Source: Chitinivorax tropicus
GTDB taxonomy: Bacteria > Pseudomonadota > Gammaproteobacteria > Burkholderiales > SCOH01
Assembly (NCBI RefSeq): GCF_014202905.1
Contig: NZ_JACHHY010000023.1
Span: 1 to 60,466, forward strand
Reading direction: 5' to 3'
DNA: 60,466 nucleotides
In this document: positions 17,850 to 27,780 of the stretch, in pieces
How positions within the stretch are numbered: the stretch's first letter is position 1
How the letters are laid out: each line of letters begins with the position of its first letter
The notes under the pieces: generated by a model
What the model was told of the DNA's origin: nothing
Database searches by the model: none
What the model saw: only the letters and a program-made list of their open reading frames with translations
Position numbers and translations under genes: made by a program

Positions 17850-18296
17850 ATGTATCAACGTATTCTGGTTCCGGTGGATGATAGTGAAACGTCACATCGT
17901 GCCTTGGATGAGGCCATCAAGTTCGCCCAGGACCAGCGCGCGAAGGTGCGCTTGATCAGCGTGGTGGATCTGGCCCAGTTCAGCTGGGGTGGAACAGAGT
18001 TTCTGGATACGGCTGATCTCCAGGCCTCATTGCGAGATGCGGGGCGTAAAACGCTGCAGGAGGCACAGGCCCGCCTCAAGGCCTTGGCGGTCGAGGCGGA
18101 GACACAACTTGTCGAGACCTGGGGGGGGAGGGTGGCCAACCTGATCGTGCAGGAGGCGGCCAGCTGGCAGGCTGATATTATTGTCATGGGCACCCATGGC
18201 TGGAGCGGCTTGGATCACCTGATTCTCGGCAGTGTAGCAGAGGGTGTGGTGCGCATCAGCGATGTACCGATTCTGATGATCCGATCGCGGCGATAG
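17850..18296 (+). CDS. Universal stress protein (UspA family)
   Basis: A 148-residue UspA-fold protein. It starts MYQRILVPVDDSETS and carries the ATP-binding signature GTHGWSGLDHLILGSVAEGVV near residues 123-143, so it is of the nucleotide-binding subgroup. The start is fixed by a perfect AAGGAGGTGA Shine-Dalgarno five bases before the ATG at 17850. It is transcribed divergently from the thioesterase operon and is followed, 37 bases on, by a radical SAM gene. Confidence 0.92.
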   Translation: MYQRILVPVDDSETSHRALDEAIKFAQDQRAKVRLISVVDLAQFSWGGTEFLDTADLQASLRDAGRKTLQEAQARLKALAVEAETQLVETWGGRVANLIVQEAASWQADIIVMGTHGWSGLDHLILGSVAEGVVRISDVPILMIRSRR

Positions 18297-18333
18297 TGGT
18301 TTTGAAACATCTGAACAATTAGAAAAGAAATCT

Positions 18334-19194
18334 GTGAGTCAGCAGCCTGTGGTTTTGAGCATCACCCGCCATGATCGTGACGTGGCCGGGTTGACCTATG
18401 TGTATCCCGTGGTGTCCCGTCGTGCCGGTGGCGTGTCGATAGGGATCAACCTGAATCCGAACAACGCCTGCAACTGGCGTTGCCTGTATTGCCAAGTGCC
18501 CGATTTGAAGCGAGGCGGGGCGCCGGACATTGATCTGGTCTTGCTGGAGCACGAGCTGAGAGCATTCATCGAATATGTGATGAACGGCGATTTCATGGCC
18601 ACCCAAGTCCCGCCCGAGGCGCGCCGGCTGAATGATATTGCGTTGTCCGGAAATGGTGAGCCGACAAGCGCCAGTTGTTTCCATGAGGTGATTCAGTTGA
18701 TTGGCCGTGTGATGCGGGATTTTGATCTGCTCGGCAAAATCAAGGTGGTGCTGATCACAAATGGCAGCTTGATGAATCGAACGCTGGTGCGGGAGGGATT
18801 GGCCAATATGCGGGCATTGGGCGGGGAGGTGTGGTTCAAGGTGGATCGTGGGACGGCTGCGCAGATGAGCCTGATCAATCAAGTGAATGCCATGCCAGAG
18901 CGCGTGCTTCGTCATCTGCGCCAGGCGGCGTTGTCCTGTCCGACATGGGTGCAGACCTGCATGTTTAAACTGGATGGATTGCCACCAGATGATCAGGAGA
19001 TCGAAGCCTATCTGGCACTGTTGAGGCAGGCGCGGGATGGCGGGGTGGCGCTAGGTGGTGTGCTGCTGTATGGCATTGCTCGCCAATCCACCCAGCCCGA
19101 GGCAGCTCGGCTGTCGCCATGTGATGCGGACTGGATGCAGATGCTGGCGGATAAAATTGCAGAGTTGGGGTTGCAGGTCAAACTCAGCATCTAG
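18334..19194 (+). CDS. Radical SAM protein
   Basis: A 286-residue radical S-adenosylmethionine enzyme. CNWRCLYC supplies the CX3CX2C cluster ligands (C46, C50, C53). An SGNGEPT motif follows near residue 110, as in radical SAM enzymes of the wyosine/activase-like COG0731 group. The start is GTG at 18334, with only a weak purine-rich SD; no in-frame ATG lies close enough to keep the N-terminal strand. Substrate unknown. Confidence 0.85.
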   Translation: MSQQPVVLSITRHDRDVAGLTYVYPVVSRRAGGVSIGINLNPNNACNWRCLYCQVPDLKRGGAPDIDLVLLEHELRAFIEYVMNGDFMATQVPPEARRLNDIALSGNGEPTSASCFHEVIQLIGRVMRDFDLLGKIKVVLITNGSLMNRTLVREGLANMRALGGEVWFKVDRGTAAQMSLINQVNAMPERVLRHLRQAALSCPTWVQTCMFKLDGLPPDDQEIEAYLALLRQARDGGVALGGVLLYGIARQSTQPEAARLSPCDADWMQMLADKIAELGLQVKLSI

Positions 19195-19336
19195 ATGCTG
19201 GCATCTTTCGGCTGGGTTGATATCGCATGGCTTGATCCGGTCGTATTATTCTCCGTTTGGAGATATACCTGCCGAATAGCAGAAGATCACATTCTTTCAT
19301 GCGAAAATTCGAAATAGATCATAAATGACGCTTAAA

Positions 19337-19370
19337 ACAAAATAGCCGACTCTCGTCGGCTATTTTGTTT
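19337..19370. terminator. Bidirectional terminator between converging genes
   Basis: A long stem (AAAATAGCCGAC / GTCGGCTATTTT) with a TCTC loop, A-rich on one side and T-rich on the other, serves both the radical SAM gene and the converging XRE regulator. Confidence 0.88.
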
Positions 19371-19390
19371 CATGGTTGCGCAAAGAAAGA

Positions 19391-19711
19391 TCAGTTGTTT
19401 TCTTCTGCGGCAACGGGCTGCTGATTTTCGCGCGCTTTCACAGCTTTTTTCAGGCTCTTGTACAGATCTGGATGTGTTTCGCGCAGATAATCGATGATAT
19501 CGAAATCTTCTTTTCTGACCTTGGTCAGATCCAGTTGCTCAACATGCACCAAGCGCAGCAATTCACGTACGGGTTTCGGCATGTTGCGGCCACTCTCATA
19601 ACGAGAGCCACCGCTCTGTGTGACGCCGATCTTCGTCCAGAATTCTTGTTGATTCAGCCCGAGTTTGCGGCGTATTTCACGCGGGTTGACGATTTTTTCA
19701 AAGAGTTTCAT
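19391..19711 (-). CDS. XRE-type helix-turn-helix regulator
   Basis: A 106-residue small DNA-binding protein. The helix-turn-helix reads EIRRKLGLNQQEFWTKIGVTQSGGSRYESG (residues ~10-40), followed by a Pro/Lys stretch and a charged helical tail. The ATG at 19711 (MKLFEKIVNPREIRR) begins the domain cleanly; an open frame to 19822 contains a hydrophobic leader that does not fit. Monocistronic. Target unknown. Confidence 0.86.
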   Translation of the reverse strand: MKLFEKIVNPREIRRKLGLNQQEFWTKIGVTQSGGSRYESGRNMPKPVRELLRLVHVEQLDLTKVRKEDFDIIDYLRETHPDLYKSLKKAVKARENQQPVAAEENN

Positions 19712-20176
19712 GGTTAGGCCCAATCCTGTTGATCCAAGTATGAGGAAAACTAGCCACAGCTTCCCAAAAATTGCCAGATCGGTTTGTTTTGGGTGACATC
19801 CAGCAGCTGCCAATGCGGGCAAGCACTCCGATCTGCCATGTGCCTGCCTGAATGTCCCTTTATTGTCATATGATAATATGGCATGCTAGTTGATTCAAGC
19901 ACTTCTATGCAGATTCCATAAACCAATGGCCATGCCGTAACCAACTGTTACGTATTCTAAATAAAGCCGGGGAATGCGGCAATTTCAATATGAAAAGTTA
20001 ATTGTCTGCCAGAAAAGACAGGCGCGCAAAATATGCGGTTGGGCTATGCCATTTTTCGAATGCTATTGTTTACAGGGGGTTAATGTGGCCTGTTCAACAC
20101 GCATCCCTGTGCTATCTGTTGTATTTTTACAACGCATGCTGCCTCGGTTAGCACGGCGAGCAATATGAGGGAGGGT
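19712..20176. other. Gene-free stretch upstream of the XRE gene
   Basis: I see no coding region in these 465 bases. The part near 19870-19900 is A+T-rich (ATATGATAATATGG) and may carry the XRE promoter. The right end runs into the signal recognition particle RNA on the other strand. Confidence 0.4.
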
Positions 20177-20272
20177 GGCGAGCCTGACCCCCGGCACTTG
20201 CAATGAATGGCTGTGGCTGCTTCCTTCCGGACCTGACCAGATTCACCACTTTGCAATGCGGGGAGGCCCGCC
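20177..20272 (-). ncRNA. ffs: Signal recognition particle RNA (4.5S RNA)
   Basis: On the minus strand the apical domain reads GGTCAGGTCCGGAAGGAAGC followed by AGCC, the near-invariant Ffh-binding hairpin with its GGAA tetraloop and asymmetric internal loop. Flanking arms (GGCGGGCCTCCCCGC at the 5' end, GCCGGGGGTCAGGCTCGCC at the 3' end) pair to close the long hairpin. The RNA joins Ffh to target ribosomes to the membrane. Ends are set from pairing and may be off by several bases. Confidence 0.92.
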
Positions 20273-20438
20273 ATTGAAAATTCGCTGAGGGTGATGCGTC
20301 GCACAACGAGGGGCGGATTATGCCAGAGCCCATGTCTTGGCACAATAGCTTTCCCGTAACTTCATATGTTTTTGGTTCGGAATGGGGGATGGCCTAGTGT
20401 GGGTGCGATTGGGCTTCATGTGTGTTCAGTGGAAAATA

Positions 20439-20466
20439 AAAAGGCGAATCGTATGATTCGCCTTTT
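20439..20466 (-). terminator. Rho-independent terminator of mdh
   Basis: On the minus strand a stem AAAAGGCGAATC / GATTCGCCTTTT with a 4-base loop is followed by TTTTTATTTT, 24 bases after the mdh stop. Confidence 0.9.
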
Positions 20467-20490
20467 GCCAGGATTCAACGCTGTCCGATA

Positions 20491-21477
20491 TCAGGGAAGC
20501 AGGTGTTGAATGCCGTCGCGTTCTTCAAGCAGCTCAGCCAGTGTGAAGTCCATGCGCTCGCGGGAGAATGCATCGACTTCCAAGCCTTCTACGCGCTTGT
20601 ATTCGCCGTTTTCGCAAATGACGGGCACGCCGTACATGATGCCTTCAGGGATGCCATAGGAGCCATCCGACGGAATGCCCATGGTCACCCACTTGCCGTT
20701 GGAGCCGAGTACCCAGTCGCGAATGTGGTCAATCGCTGCATTGGCTGCGGATGCGGCTGAGGACAGGCCGCGTGCCTCGATGATGGCCGCGCCGCGCTTG
20801 CCCACCTTGGGGATGAATGTATCCTTGTTCCAGGCGGCATCATTGATCTTGGCTTGCAGGGATTCGCCCTTGACTGTGGCAAAGCGATAGTCGGGATACA
20901 TGGTAGGGCTGTGGTTGCCCCAGACGATCAGATTTTCGATGTCAGCAACGGCAACATTGGCTTTTGCCGCGAGTTGCGACAATGCGCGGTTGTGGTCGAG
21001 ACGCAGCATGGCGGTGAAATTCTTGGCCGGCAGATCGGGTGCGCTCTTCATGGCGATATAGGCGTTGGTGTTGGCGGGGTTGCCTACAACCAGTACCTTG
21101 ACATCGCGACTGGCAACGTCATTCAGCGCCTTGCCTTGCTCGGTGAAGATCTTGGCGTTTTCCTGCAGCAGATCTTTGCGTTCCATGCCGGGGCCGCGCG
21201 GGCGGGCGCCAACGAGCAGGGCGATGTCCACGTCTTTGAAGCCGGCGCGTGGGTTGTCGAATGCTTCCATGCCGACGAGCAGCGGGAATGCGCAGTCCTC
21301 CAGCTCCATCATGACGCCCTTCAGGGCTTGTTGGGCTTTTTCAACGGGCACTTCAACGAGTTGCAGAATCACCGGCTGATCTTTGCCCAGCATTTCGCCG
21401 CTGGCGATACGGAACAACAGGCTGTAGCCGATCTGGCCGGCGGCGCCGGTGACGGCAACACGGATTGGACGCTTCAT
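20491..21477 (-). CDS. mdh: Malate dehydrogenase
   Basis: The 328-residue enzyme interconverts malate and oxaloacetate with NAD. The N-terminus has the Rossmann motif [17 protein letters not shown], then the substrate-binding segment [16 protein letters not shown] (two arginines), NPANTNAY and the catalytic histidine segment [14 protein letters not shown]. This is the cytosolic-MDH-like form common in betaproteobacteria. The ATG at 21477 is preceded by CAGGAG; the open frame continues to 21792 but is leader only. It is divergent from the gntR gene and physically heads the TCA-cycle block. Confidence 0.96.
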   Translation of the reverse strand: MKRPIRVAVTGAAGQIGYSLLFRIASGEMLGKDQPVILQLVEVPVEKAQQALKGVMMELEDCAFPLLVGMEAFDNPRAGFKDVDIALLVGARPRGPGMERKDLLQENAKIFTEQGKALNDVASRDVKVLVVGNPANTNAYIAMKSAPDLPAKNFTAMLRLDHNRALSQLAAKANVAVADIENLIVWGNHSPTMYPDYRFATVKGESLQAKINDAAWNKDTFIPKVGKRGAAIIEARGLSSAASAANAAIDHIRDWVLGSNGKWVTMGIPSDGSYGIPEGIMYGVPVICENGEYKRVEGLEVDAFSRERMDFTLAELLEERDGIQHLLP

Positions 21478-21722
21478 GTTCACTCCTGAAATAACGAGAT
21501 GACAACGTGAGGTTGTGCGGTAGTCCTGCGCGGCAGTCTTGGCTGGATCGGCGCAAGCATGTTCGATGGATAGCACGAAATGCTCTGATCGGCCAGCTGC
21601 CATTGCGGAGATCTGCGTCGCAAAGCGGCGAGCTTTGCGGTGCTGAATCGGGCAAAGTCTAACATAAAGGAAAACCCGCACACACTCAAAATGTTGCGTT
21701 GCGGTGTGTTGTTTGTCTTGTA

Positions 21723-21734
21723 TCTTATATAAGA
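21723..21734. promoter_or_regulatory. Perfect palindrome, candidate GntR operator
   Basis: TCTTATATAAGA is a perfect 12-bp palindrome in the 301-base gap between divergent mdh and gntR, 45 bases before the gntR ATG. It is flanked by half-site-like GTCTTGTAT on the left and ACTTGTGTAGAC on the right. Autoregulation by the adjacent GntR protein is an inference. Confidence 0.45.
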
Positions 21735-21778
21735 CTTGTGTAGACGTTAAATATGGGTAATGGTAAAAAGCATACGAT

Positions 21779-22507
21779 ATGAAATCGAGCATGCCACGGC
21801 GGTTGCCACTCTATCAGCAGATCAAGGGTTTATTGATTGAGGCCTTGGAGTCCGGAGAGTGGCTGCATGATGATGTGTTGCCAAGTGAGTTTGAACTGGC
21901 GGATCGCTTCGGCGTCAGTCAGGGAACAGTCAGAAAAGCATTGGATGCGCTGGTTGGCGAGCGGGTTCTGTACCGTCGGCAGGGTAAGGGCACCTTTGTA
22001 TCGCCTTACCAGGATGAGTGGGAGCGCACGGGCTTTGTCGTGCCTGGTTTTGGTGGCCGGGTGTTGATCGAGCCAGTATTGCCTGAATTGCTGACCTGTA
22101 TGCGTGCCAATGCCAGTGAAGAGGTGGCGGCGGCGCTGAGATTGCGTCGTGGTGCATCGGTGATCTTTGTGAAGCGGCTGATGCGACTGAATGGCCAGGT
22201 CATGGCGATGGATGATGTGGTGCTGCCTGCTGAGCTGTTCGATGGTTTGGATAGCCGGAAGATCCGCCAGGTGGGTGGGGCGCTGTATGAACTTTATCAT
22301 CGCGTGTTCGGTGTGCGGGTTGTGCGTACCACTGAGCAGATCCGGGCTGAGCCTGCTGCTGCGGATGAGGCGCGCTTGATGGGGGTGGAGCGTGGCACGC
22401 CGTTGCTGTGTGTCACCCGGGTGGCGTATGCGGCGGAGCAGCGCCCGGTCGAGTGGCGGCGCAGCTGGATGTGTACGGATAAATATGCTTATGGAAGCGA
22501 GAGTTAG
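21779..22507 (+). CDS. GntR-family regulator with UTRA ligand domain (HutC subfamily)
   Basis: A 242-residue repressor-type protein. Residues ~8-75 form the winged helix ([50 protein letters not shown]). The rest (~90-240) is a UTRA effector-binding domain ending [13 protein letters not shown]. It sits between divergent mdh and downstream sdhCDAB, so control of the TCA block is plausible. The ligand is unknown. The ATG at 21779 begins [14 protein letters not shown]. Confidence 0.9.
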   Translation: MKSSMPRRLPLYQQIKGLLIEALESGEWLHDDVLPSEFELADRFGVSQGTVRKALDALVGERVLYRRQGKGTFVSPYQDEWERTGFVVPGFGGRVLIEPVLPELLTCMRANASEEVAAALRLRRGASVIFVKRLMRLNGQVMAMDDVVLPAELFDGLDSRKIRQVGGALYELYHRVFGVRVVRTTEQIRAEPAAADEARLMGVERGTPLLCVTRVAYAAEQRPVEWRRSWMCTDKYAYGSES

Positions 22508-22752
22508 TGGCTTTCGTTGATGCGACGCATCAAATATTGGCACGCTTCGGGTGAATGGGGATGGTGTTTTTTGCTAAACTTGCATAGTTTGGCCCTCATG
22601 CAAGCTGTGTTGTCAGAATGCCCACAAGGAATATCGGGCGATGTGGTTCGTGTCAGGGTTGGCGACGACGCGGTGCTGTTGCGGCGCCGTCGTTACTTAA
22701 AAAGCGGGAAGCTCGGTTCGCATCTTGCGTGCCGTTGAAAAGGGAATCAACG

Positions 22753-23127
22753 ATGCAAAAACAAAGACCCAAGCACCTCGATCTGCCGAAGATCAGGCTG
22801 CCCATCCCGGGGATCGTGTCGATTTTGCACCGCATCAGTGGTGCCGCGATGTTCCTCGCCATTCCATTCATCATCTGTCTGCTGCAGGGCTCGCTCAGCT
22901 CTGCAGCGCAATTTGAAGCTTACAAGGCTGTGGTCGCACATCCTTTGATCAAGATCATATTGCTTGGCTTGTTGTGGGCCTTCATGCATCACGCCTGTGC
23001 TGGCGTGCGTTTCCTGATGCTGGATATGCACAAGGGGACAGAATTGCACACGGCACGGAATACCGCCAAGGCAGTCATCGTCGTCAGCCTGCTGCTGACG
23101 GTCATTGTGGGAGGCCTGCTATGGTAA
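22753..23127 (+). CDS. sdhC: Succinate dehydrogenase cytochrome b556 subunit
   Basis: A 124-residue inner-membrane protein with three transmembrane helices. LHRISGAAMF is the family's quinone-site motif near residue 28, and HHACAGVRFLMLD supplies the heme-ligand His in helix 2. With SdhD it anchors the dehydrogenase and passes electrons to quinone. The ATG at 22753 follows AGGGA. Its end overlaps sdhD by seven bases. Confidence 0.94.
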   Translation: MQKQRPKHLDLPKIRLPIPGIVSILHRISGAAMFLAIPFIICLLQGSLSSAAQFEAYKAVVAHPLIKIILLGLLWAFMHHACAGVRFLMLDMHKGTELHTARNTAKAVIVVSLLLTVIVGGLLW

Positions 23128-23468
23128 ATCGAGTGGTCGTCGGGGCGCATTATGGCCTGAAAGATTGGTTGGCGCAGCGCATCACCGCTGCATTGATGTT
23201 GGCTTACGTGGTGGTGCTGGTTGCGTTGTTGTTCTGCGCCAGCGGCCAGGGCTATGAGGGCTGGAAGGCCTTGTTCCAGCAGACCTGGGTGCGTGTGTTC
23301 AGCACCGTCACCATGATTGCGCTGCTCTACCATGCCTGGGTGGGCGTGCGTGACATCTGGATGGACTATGTCAAGCCCGTCTCCGTCCGCCTGACACTGC
23401 ATGTGTTGACGATTTTGTGGCTGGTAGGCTGTTTCGTGTATTCCGTTAAAGTTCTGTGGGGTGTGTAA
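23121..23468 (+). CDS. sdhD: Succinate dehydrogenase hydrophobic membrane anchor subunit
   Basis: A 115-residue protein with three transmembrane helices. HYGLKDWLAQRITAALML opens helix 1 with the conserved Arg, and LLYHAWVGVRDIWMDYVKP holds the second heme-ligand His. It starts at the ATG at 23121, inside the sdhC end, and its stop is coupled to sdhA (TAATG). Confidence 0.93.
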   Translation: MVNRVVVGAHYGLKDWLAQRITAALMLAYVVVLVALLFCASGQGYEGWKALFQQTWVRVFSTVTMIALLYHAWVGVRDIWMDYVKPVSVRLTLHVLTILWLVGCFVYSVKVLWGV

Positions 23469-25234
23469 TGACCGTCGCTATTCGTCAATTTGATGCTGTC
23501 ATCGTTGGCGGTGGTGGTGCGGGTCTGCGTGCCGCACTGCAGCTGTCGGAAGCCGGTCTGAAGACCGTTGTTCTTTCCAAGGTGTTTCCAACCCGTTCCC
23601 ACACCGTTGCCGCGCAAGGTGGTATTTCTGCAGCGCTTGGTAATGTGCAGGAGGATAAGTGGGAATGGCATATGTACGACACCGTCAAGGGTTCGGACTG
23701 GCTGGGCGACCAGGATGCCATCGAGTTCATGACGCGCAATGCCATTGATGCGGTCATCGAGCTGGAGCATTTCGGCATGCCGTTTGACCGCGTTGATTCG
23801 GGCCGTATCTACCAGCGCCCGTTTGGCGGTCATACGGCCAATTTCGGCAAAACCCCTGTGCAACGCGCCTGTGCGGCGGCTGACCGGACGGGGCATGCCA
23901 TGCTGCACACCTTGTACCAGCGCAACGTGCGTGCGAAGACGCAGTTCTTTGTCGAGTGGATGGCGCTGGACCTGATCCGAGACAGCGAAGGCGATGTGGT
24001 TGGGGTGACTGCGCTCGAAATGGAAACCGGCGAGATCATGATTCTCCACGCCAAGGCCGTGCTGTTCGCAACCGGTGGTGCGGGCCGGATCTTTGCGGCG
24101 TCCACCAATGCATTCATCAACACCGGCGATGGCCTGGGCATGTGCGCACGCGCGGGCATCCCGCTGGAAGACATGGAGTTCTGGCAATTCCACCCGACCG
24201 GCGTGGCAGGTGCGGGGGTGTTGATCACCGAGGGCGTGCGTGGTGAGGGCGGTATTTTGCTGAACTCGAATGGCGAACGTTTCATGGAGCGCTATGCGCC
24301 CAATCTGAAGGATCTGGCGCCGCGTGACTTCGTTTCACGTTGCATGCAGCTGGAAGTGCTGGAAGGCCGTGGTTGTGGCAAGGAAAAAGATCACGTACTG
24401 CTGAAACTGGATCACCTGGGTCCGGACATCATCAAACAGCGCCTGCCATCGATTCGCGAGATCGCCATCAAATTTGCTGGTGTCGATCCGATCAAAGAGC
24501 CGATTCCAGTCATTCCGACCTGCCACTACCAGATGGGCGGCATCCCCACCAATTACCTGGGCGAGGTCATCGTGCCCAAGGACGGCGACCCTGAAGTCCG
24601 TGTCAATGGTTTCTACGCGGCTGGCGAGTGCGCATGTGCATCGGTTCACGGTGCAAACCGACTGGGTACCAACTCGTTGCTCGATCTGGTGGTGTTCGGT
24701 AAATCGGCGGGTAACAGCATGGTCGATTTCATCCGCAAGGAACGCACCGTGCACAAGCCGTTGCCTGCCAACGCAGCTGATTTCAGCTTGTCTCGCGTGG
24801 CTCGGGTGGACTCCCAGACCGGCGGCGAAGAAGTCTCAGTCGTGCGTACCGAGATGCAGAAGGTGGTGCAGGCGCGTGCTGGGGTGTTCCGCACCGACCA
24901 GAACCTGGCGCTGGGTGTGACCGAGATCAAGCAGGTTGCCGAGCGTGCCAAGCGCACTCAGATCAAGGACAAGAGCAAGGTATTCAACACGGCTCGTGTC
25001 GAAGCGCTGGAGCTGGAAAACCTGATCGAAGTGGCCGTGGCGACGCTGGTATCCGCTGAGGCACGTAAGGAATCGCGCGGTGCGCATGCGCATGACGATT
25101 ACCCGGATCGTGATGATGCCAACTGGACCAAGCACACGCTGTATTACGCCGCAGATCGCAGCCTGACTTACAAGCCGGTTCATAACCAGCCGCTGACGGT
25201 GGAGCACATTCCGCCCATCAAACGTACGTTCTAA
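23468..25234 (+). CDS. sdhA: Succinate dehydrogenase flavoprotein subunit
   Basis: A 588-residue catalytic subunit oxidising succinate to fumarate. VGGGGAGLRAAL binds FAD; RSHTVAAQGG contains the histidine that links FAD covalently. The substrate segment HPTGVAGAGVLITEG and the capping-domain signature (RANRLGTNSLLDL-like HGANRLGTNSLLD) are present. The ATG at 23468 shares its A with the sdhD stop. SdhE encoded downstream is expected to flavinylate it. Confidence 0.97.
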   Translation: MTVAIRQFDAVIVGGGGAGLRAALQLSEAGLKTVVLSKVFPTRSHTVAAQGGISAALGNVQEDKWEWHMYDTVKGSDWLGDQDAIEFMTRNAIDAVIELEHFGMPFDRVDSGRIYQRPFGGHTANFGKTPVQRACAAADRTGHAMLHTLYQRNVRAKTQFFVEWMALDLIRDSEGDVVGVTALEMETGEIMILHAKAVLFATGGAGRIFAASTNAFINTGDGLGMCARAGIPLEDMEFWQFHPTGVAGAGVLITEGVRGEGGILLNSNGERFMERYAPNLKDLAPRDFVSRCMQLEVLEGRGCGKEKDHVLLKLDHLGPDIIKQRLPSIREIAIKFAGVDPIKEPIPVIPTCHYQMGGIPTNYLGEVIVPKDGDPEVRVNGFYAAGECACASVHGANRLGTNSLLDLVVFGKSAGNSMVDFIRKERTVHKPLPANAADFSLSRVARVDSQTGGEEVSVVRTEMQKVVQARAGVFRTDQNLALGVTEIKQVAERAKRTQIKDKSKVFNTARVEALELENLIEVAVATLVSAEARKESRGAHAHDDYPDRDDANWTKHTLYYAADRSLTYKPVHNQPLTVEHIPPIKRTF

Positions 25235-25255
25235 TCGGGTCGGAAGGATAGCAAG

Positions 25256-25957
25256 ATGAAAGTCAAATTCAGCATTTATCGTTACAACCCAGATGTCGAT
25301 GCCAAGCCCTATATGCAGGACTATGACGTCGAGCTGGAGCCTTCCGACAAGAAGCTGCTGGACGCGTTGATGCGTCTCAAGAACGTGGACGATACCCTGA
25401 GCTTCCGCCGTTCATGTCGTGAGGGCGTGTGCGGTTCGGACGCCATGAACATCAATGGCAAAAATGGCCTGGCTTGTATCACCGATGTGGCGACCCTCAA
25501 GCAGCCCATCGAGTTGCGCCCGCTGCCTGGGATGCCGGTCGTCCGCGATCTGATCGTGGATATGACCCAGTTCTTCAATCAATACCATTCGATCAAACCT
25601 TACGTTCAGAATGATGAGCCAGCGCCGCAGCGCGAGCGTCTGCAGTCGCCGCAAGACCGCAAGGAGCTGGATGGCCTGTACGAGTGTATTCTGTGTGCAT
25701 GCTGTTCGACCTCGTGCCCATCGTTCTGGTGGAATCCTGACAAATTCGTCGGCCCTGCCGGGTTGCTGGCGGCCTATCGCTTCATTGCCGATACGCGCGA
25801 CCGTGCAACCAGTGAGCGGCTGGACAATCTGGAAGATCCATATCGTCTGTTCCGTTGCCATACCATCATGAACTGCGTGGACGTCTGCCCGAAAGAGCTG
25901 AACCCGACACGTGCGATCGGCAAGATCAAAGAGCTGATGGTCAAACGTGCAGTGTAG
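25256..25957 (+). CDS. sdhB: Succinate dehydrogenase iron-sulfur subunit
   Basis: A 233-residue subunit carrying three Fe-S clusters. The [2Fe-2S] ligands are in SCREGVCGSDAMNINGKNGLAC; the [4Fe-4S] and [3Fe-4S] clusters in CILCACCSTSCPSFWWNPD and CHTIMNCVDVCPKELNP. Electrons pass from SdhA FAD to the quinone site. GGAAGGA precedes the ATG. Confidence 0.97.
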   Translation: MKVKFSIYRYNPDVDAKPYMQDYDVELEPSDKKLLDALMRLKNVDDTLSFRRSCREGVCGSDAMNINGKNGLACITDVATLKQPIELRPLPGMPVVRDLIVDMTQFFNQYHSIKPYVQNDEPAPQRERLQSPQDRKELDGLYECILCACCSTSCPSFWWNPDKFVGPAGLLAAYRFIADTRDRATSERLDNLEDPYRLFRCHTIMNCVDVCPKELNPTRAIGKIKELMVKRAV

Positions 25958-25969
25958 ACAGGCCAACCG

Positions 25970-26203
25970 ATGAGTGATCTCGATCGTATCCGTTGGCGTT
26001 CGCGGCGGGGCCTGCTTGAGCTGGATCTGATGCTGGAGAAATTCCTCGCCCAGTGGCTGGACAAGCTGTCCCCAGAGGAACTGGAATCCTATAAGGATCT
26101 CTTATTCCTGCCGGACAACGATTTATTGGATCTGGCAAATGGTATTGCCGACCACCCGGACGAACATATCCAGGCGATTCTTCAGAAGATCCGGGATTGC
26201 TGA
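25970..26203 (+). CDS. sdhE: FAD assembly factor SdhE
   Basis: A 77-residue soluble helical protein with the conserved RGLLELD stretch (the RGxxE motif) near residue 12. It promotes covalent attachment of FAD to SdhA. Twelve bases after sdhB, the usual betaproteobacterial placement. Confidence 0.93.
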   Translation: MSDLDRIRWRSRRGLLELDLMLEKFLAQWLDKLSPEELESYKDLLFLPDNDLLDLANGIADHPDEHIQAILQKIRDC

Positions 26204-26217
26204 CGTCGAACAGTCAG

Positions 26218-26280
26218 GTGCCGGCTGCAGACCGGCACTATAACTAACCATACACCCCGACTATCGGGCCGAATGGCCCG
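26218..26280 (+). promoter_or_regulatory. Two intercistronic hairpins between sdhE and gltA
   Basis: GTGCCGG / CCGGCAC (26218-26238) and CGGGCC / GGCCCG (26265-26280) form consecutive short stems. Neither is followed by a T run, so they are more likely RNA processing or stability elements than terminators. Between them lies TATAACTAACC, which could be a -10-like sequence. Confidence 0.45.
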
Positions 26281-26312
26281 GATGACAGGACTCTCTCTTA
26301 GGAGCTTTCCAG

Positions 26313-27602
26313 ATGGAAAACCGTAAAATCACGCTGAGCTACAACGACGGCCAAGGCAATCAGGAATTCCCGGTGCTGCCAGGCACACTGGGGCCAGATG
26401 TTGTGGATATCCGCACTTTCTCCAAGACTGGGATGTTCACTTTTGACCCTGGTTTCCTGGCGACCGCTGCTTGCGAATCCAAGATCACTTTCATCGATGG
26501 TGATCTGGGTCAGCTGTACTACCGTGGTTACCCGATCGAGCAGCTGGCTGAGCACAGCGACTACCTGGAATCATGCTATCTTTTGTTGAATGGCGAGCTG
26601 CCGACAGCCCAGCAGAAGAGTGATTTTGATTACATGGTGTTGCGCCACACCATGCTGCATGACCAGATCCACAACTTCTTCCGTGGTTTCCGCCGCGATG
26701 CCCACCCGATGGCTGTGATGGTAGGGGTCGTGGGTGCCTTGTCCGCGTTCTATCATGATTCGCTGGACATCAACGACCCGCATCACCGCGAAGTATCAGC
26801 TTTCCGCTTGATCGCCAAGGTGCCGACCATTGCAGCTCAAGCTTACCGTTACAGCAAAGGCTTGCCGTTCTCCTATCCGAAGGCCGGCCTGAGCTACGCG
26901 GAAAACTTCCTGCACATGATGTTCTCGACACCGGTTGCCGAGTACAAGGTCAACCCAGTGTTGGCCAAGGCATTGGATCGCATCTTCATCCTGCACGCTG
27001 ATCACGAGCAAAACGCCTCCACCTCGACCGTGCGTCTGGCTGGCTCGTCTGGCGCCAACCCATTTGCATGTATCGCAGCGGGCATTGCCTGCCTGTGGGG
27101 CCCGTCACACGGTGGCGCGAACGAAGCCGTGTTGAAGATGTTGGACGAAATCGGTTCGGTCGAGAACGTGCCAGCCTTCATGGAAGGCGTGAAGAACAAG
27201 ACCCATAAGCTGATGGGCTTTGGTCACCGTGTATACAAGAACATGGACCCACGCGCCAAGATCATGAAGCAGACTTGCGACGAGGTGCTGAACGAGTTGG
27301 GCCTGCACAACGATCCGAAATTCAAGCTGGCCATGGAGCTGGAAAAGATCGCGCTGGAAGACCCGTACTTCATCGAGCGCAAGCTGTACCCGAACGTCGA
27401 TTTCTACTCCGGCATCGTCCTGTCCGCCATCGGCATCCCGGTTGCGATGTTCACGCCGATCTTTGCATTGGCTCGCACGGTAGGCTGGATTGCACACTGG
27501 ACCGAGATGATTGCCGACCCTGGCATGAAGATTGGCCGTCCTCGCCAGCTCTACACCGGTGCACAGCGCCGCGATTACGTGCAGGTTGACGCACGCCGAT
27601 AA
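26313..27602 (+). CDS. gltA: Citrate synthase, type II
   Basis: A 429-residue enzyme condensing acetyl-CoA and oxaloacetate. Catalytic His and Asp segments are seen in [15 protein letters not shown] and [14 protein letters not shown], with the CoA/citrate arginine segment in the C-terminal half. An N-terminal strand-rich domain (residues 1-60) marks the hexameric, NADH-regulated type of Gram-negatives. GGAGCTTTCC lies ahead of the ATG. Confidence 0.97.
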   Translation: MENRKITLSYNDGQGNQEFPVLPGTLGPDVVDIRTFSKTGMFTFDPGFLATAACESKITFIDGDLGQLYYRGYPIEQLAEHSDYLESCYLLLNGELPTAQQKSDFDYMVLRHTMLHDQIHNFFRGFRRDAHPMAVMVGVVGALSAFYHDSLDINDPHHREVSAFRLIAKVPTIAAQAYRYSKGLPFSYPKAGLSYAENFLHMMFSTPVAEYKVNPVLAKALDRIFILHADHEQNASTSTVRLAGSSGANPFACIAAGIACLWGPSHGGANEAVLKMLDEIGSVENVPAFMEGVKNKTHKLMGFGHRVYKNMDPRAKIMKQTCDEVLNELGLHNDPKFKLAMELEKIALEDPYFIERKLYPNVDFYSGIVLSAIGIPVAMFTPIFALARTVGWIAHWTEMIADPGMKIGRPRQLYTGAQRRDYVQVDARR

Positions 27603-27612
27603 TACCTGTTGT

Positions 27613-27634
27613 GGGGGTGGCCAAGGCCACCCCC
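27613..27634 (+). promoter_or_regulatory. Strong GC hairpin between gltA and sucA
   Basis: GGGGGTGGCC / GGCCACCCCC with an AA centre gives a ten-pair stem, 11 bases after the gltA stop, with no T tail. See the finding on repeated intercistronic hairpins. Confidence 0.55.
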
Positions 27635-27780
27635 AGCAGCATATGTCGTGAAGAGATGTCTTGTTTCAGATGAAGACGGGGCAGGCATCTCGGCCTCAGC
27701 ATCAACGTGGATCGTTGGAGGAGGACATGTCGCTGTTTGTCGAAATAACCACTGATAAGCCTGTAAGGGGGCACACCGCC

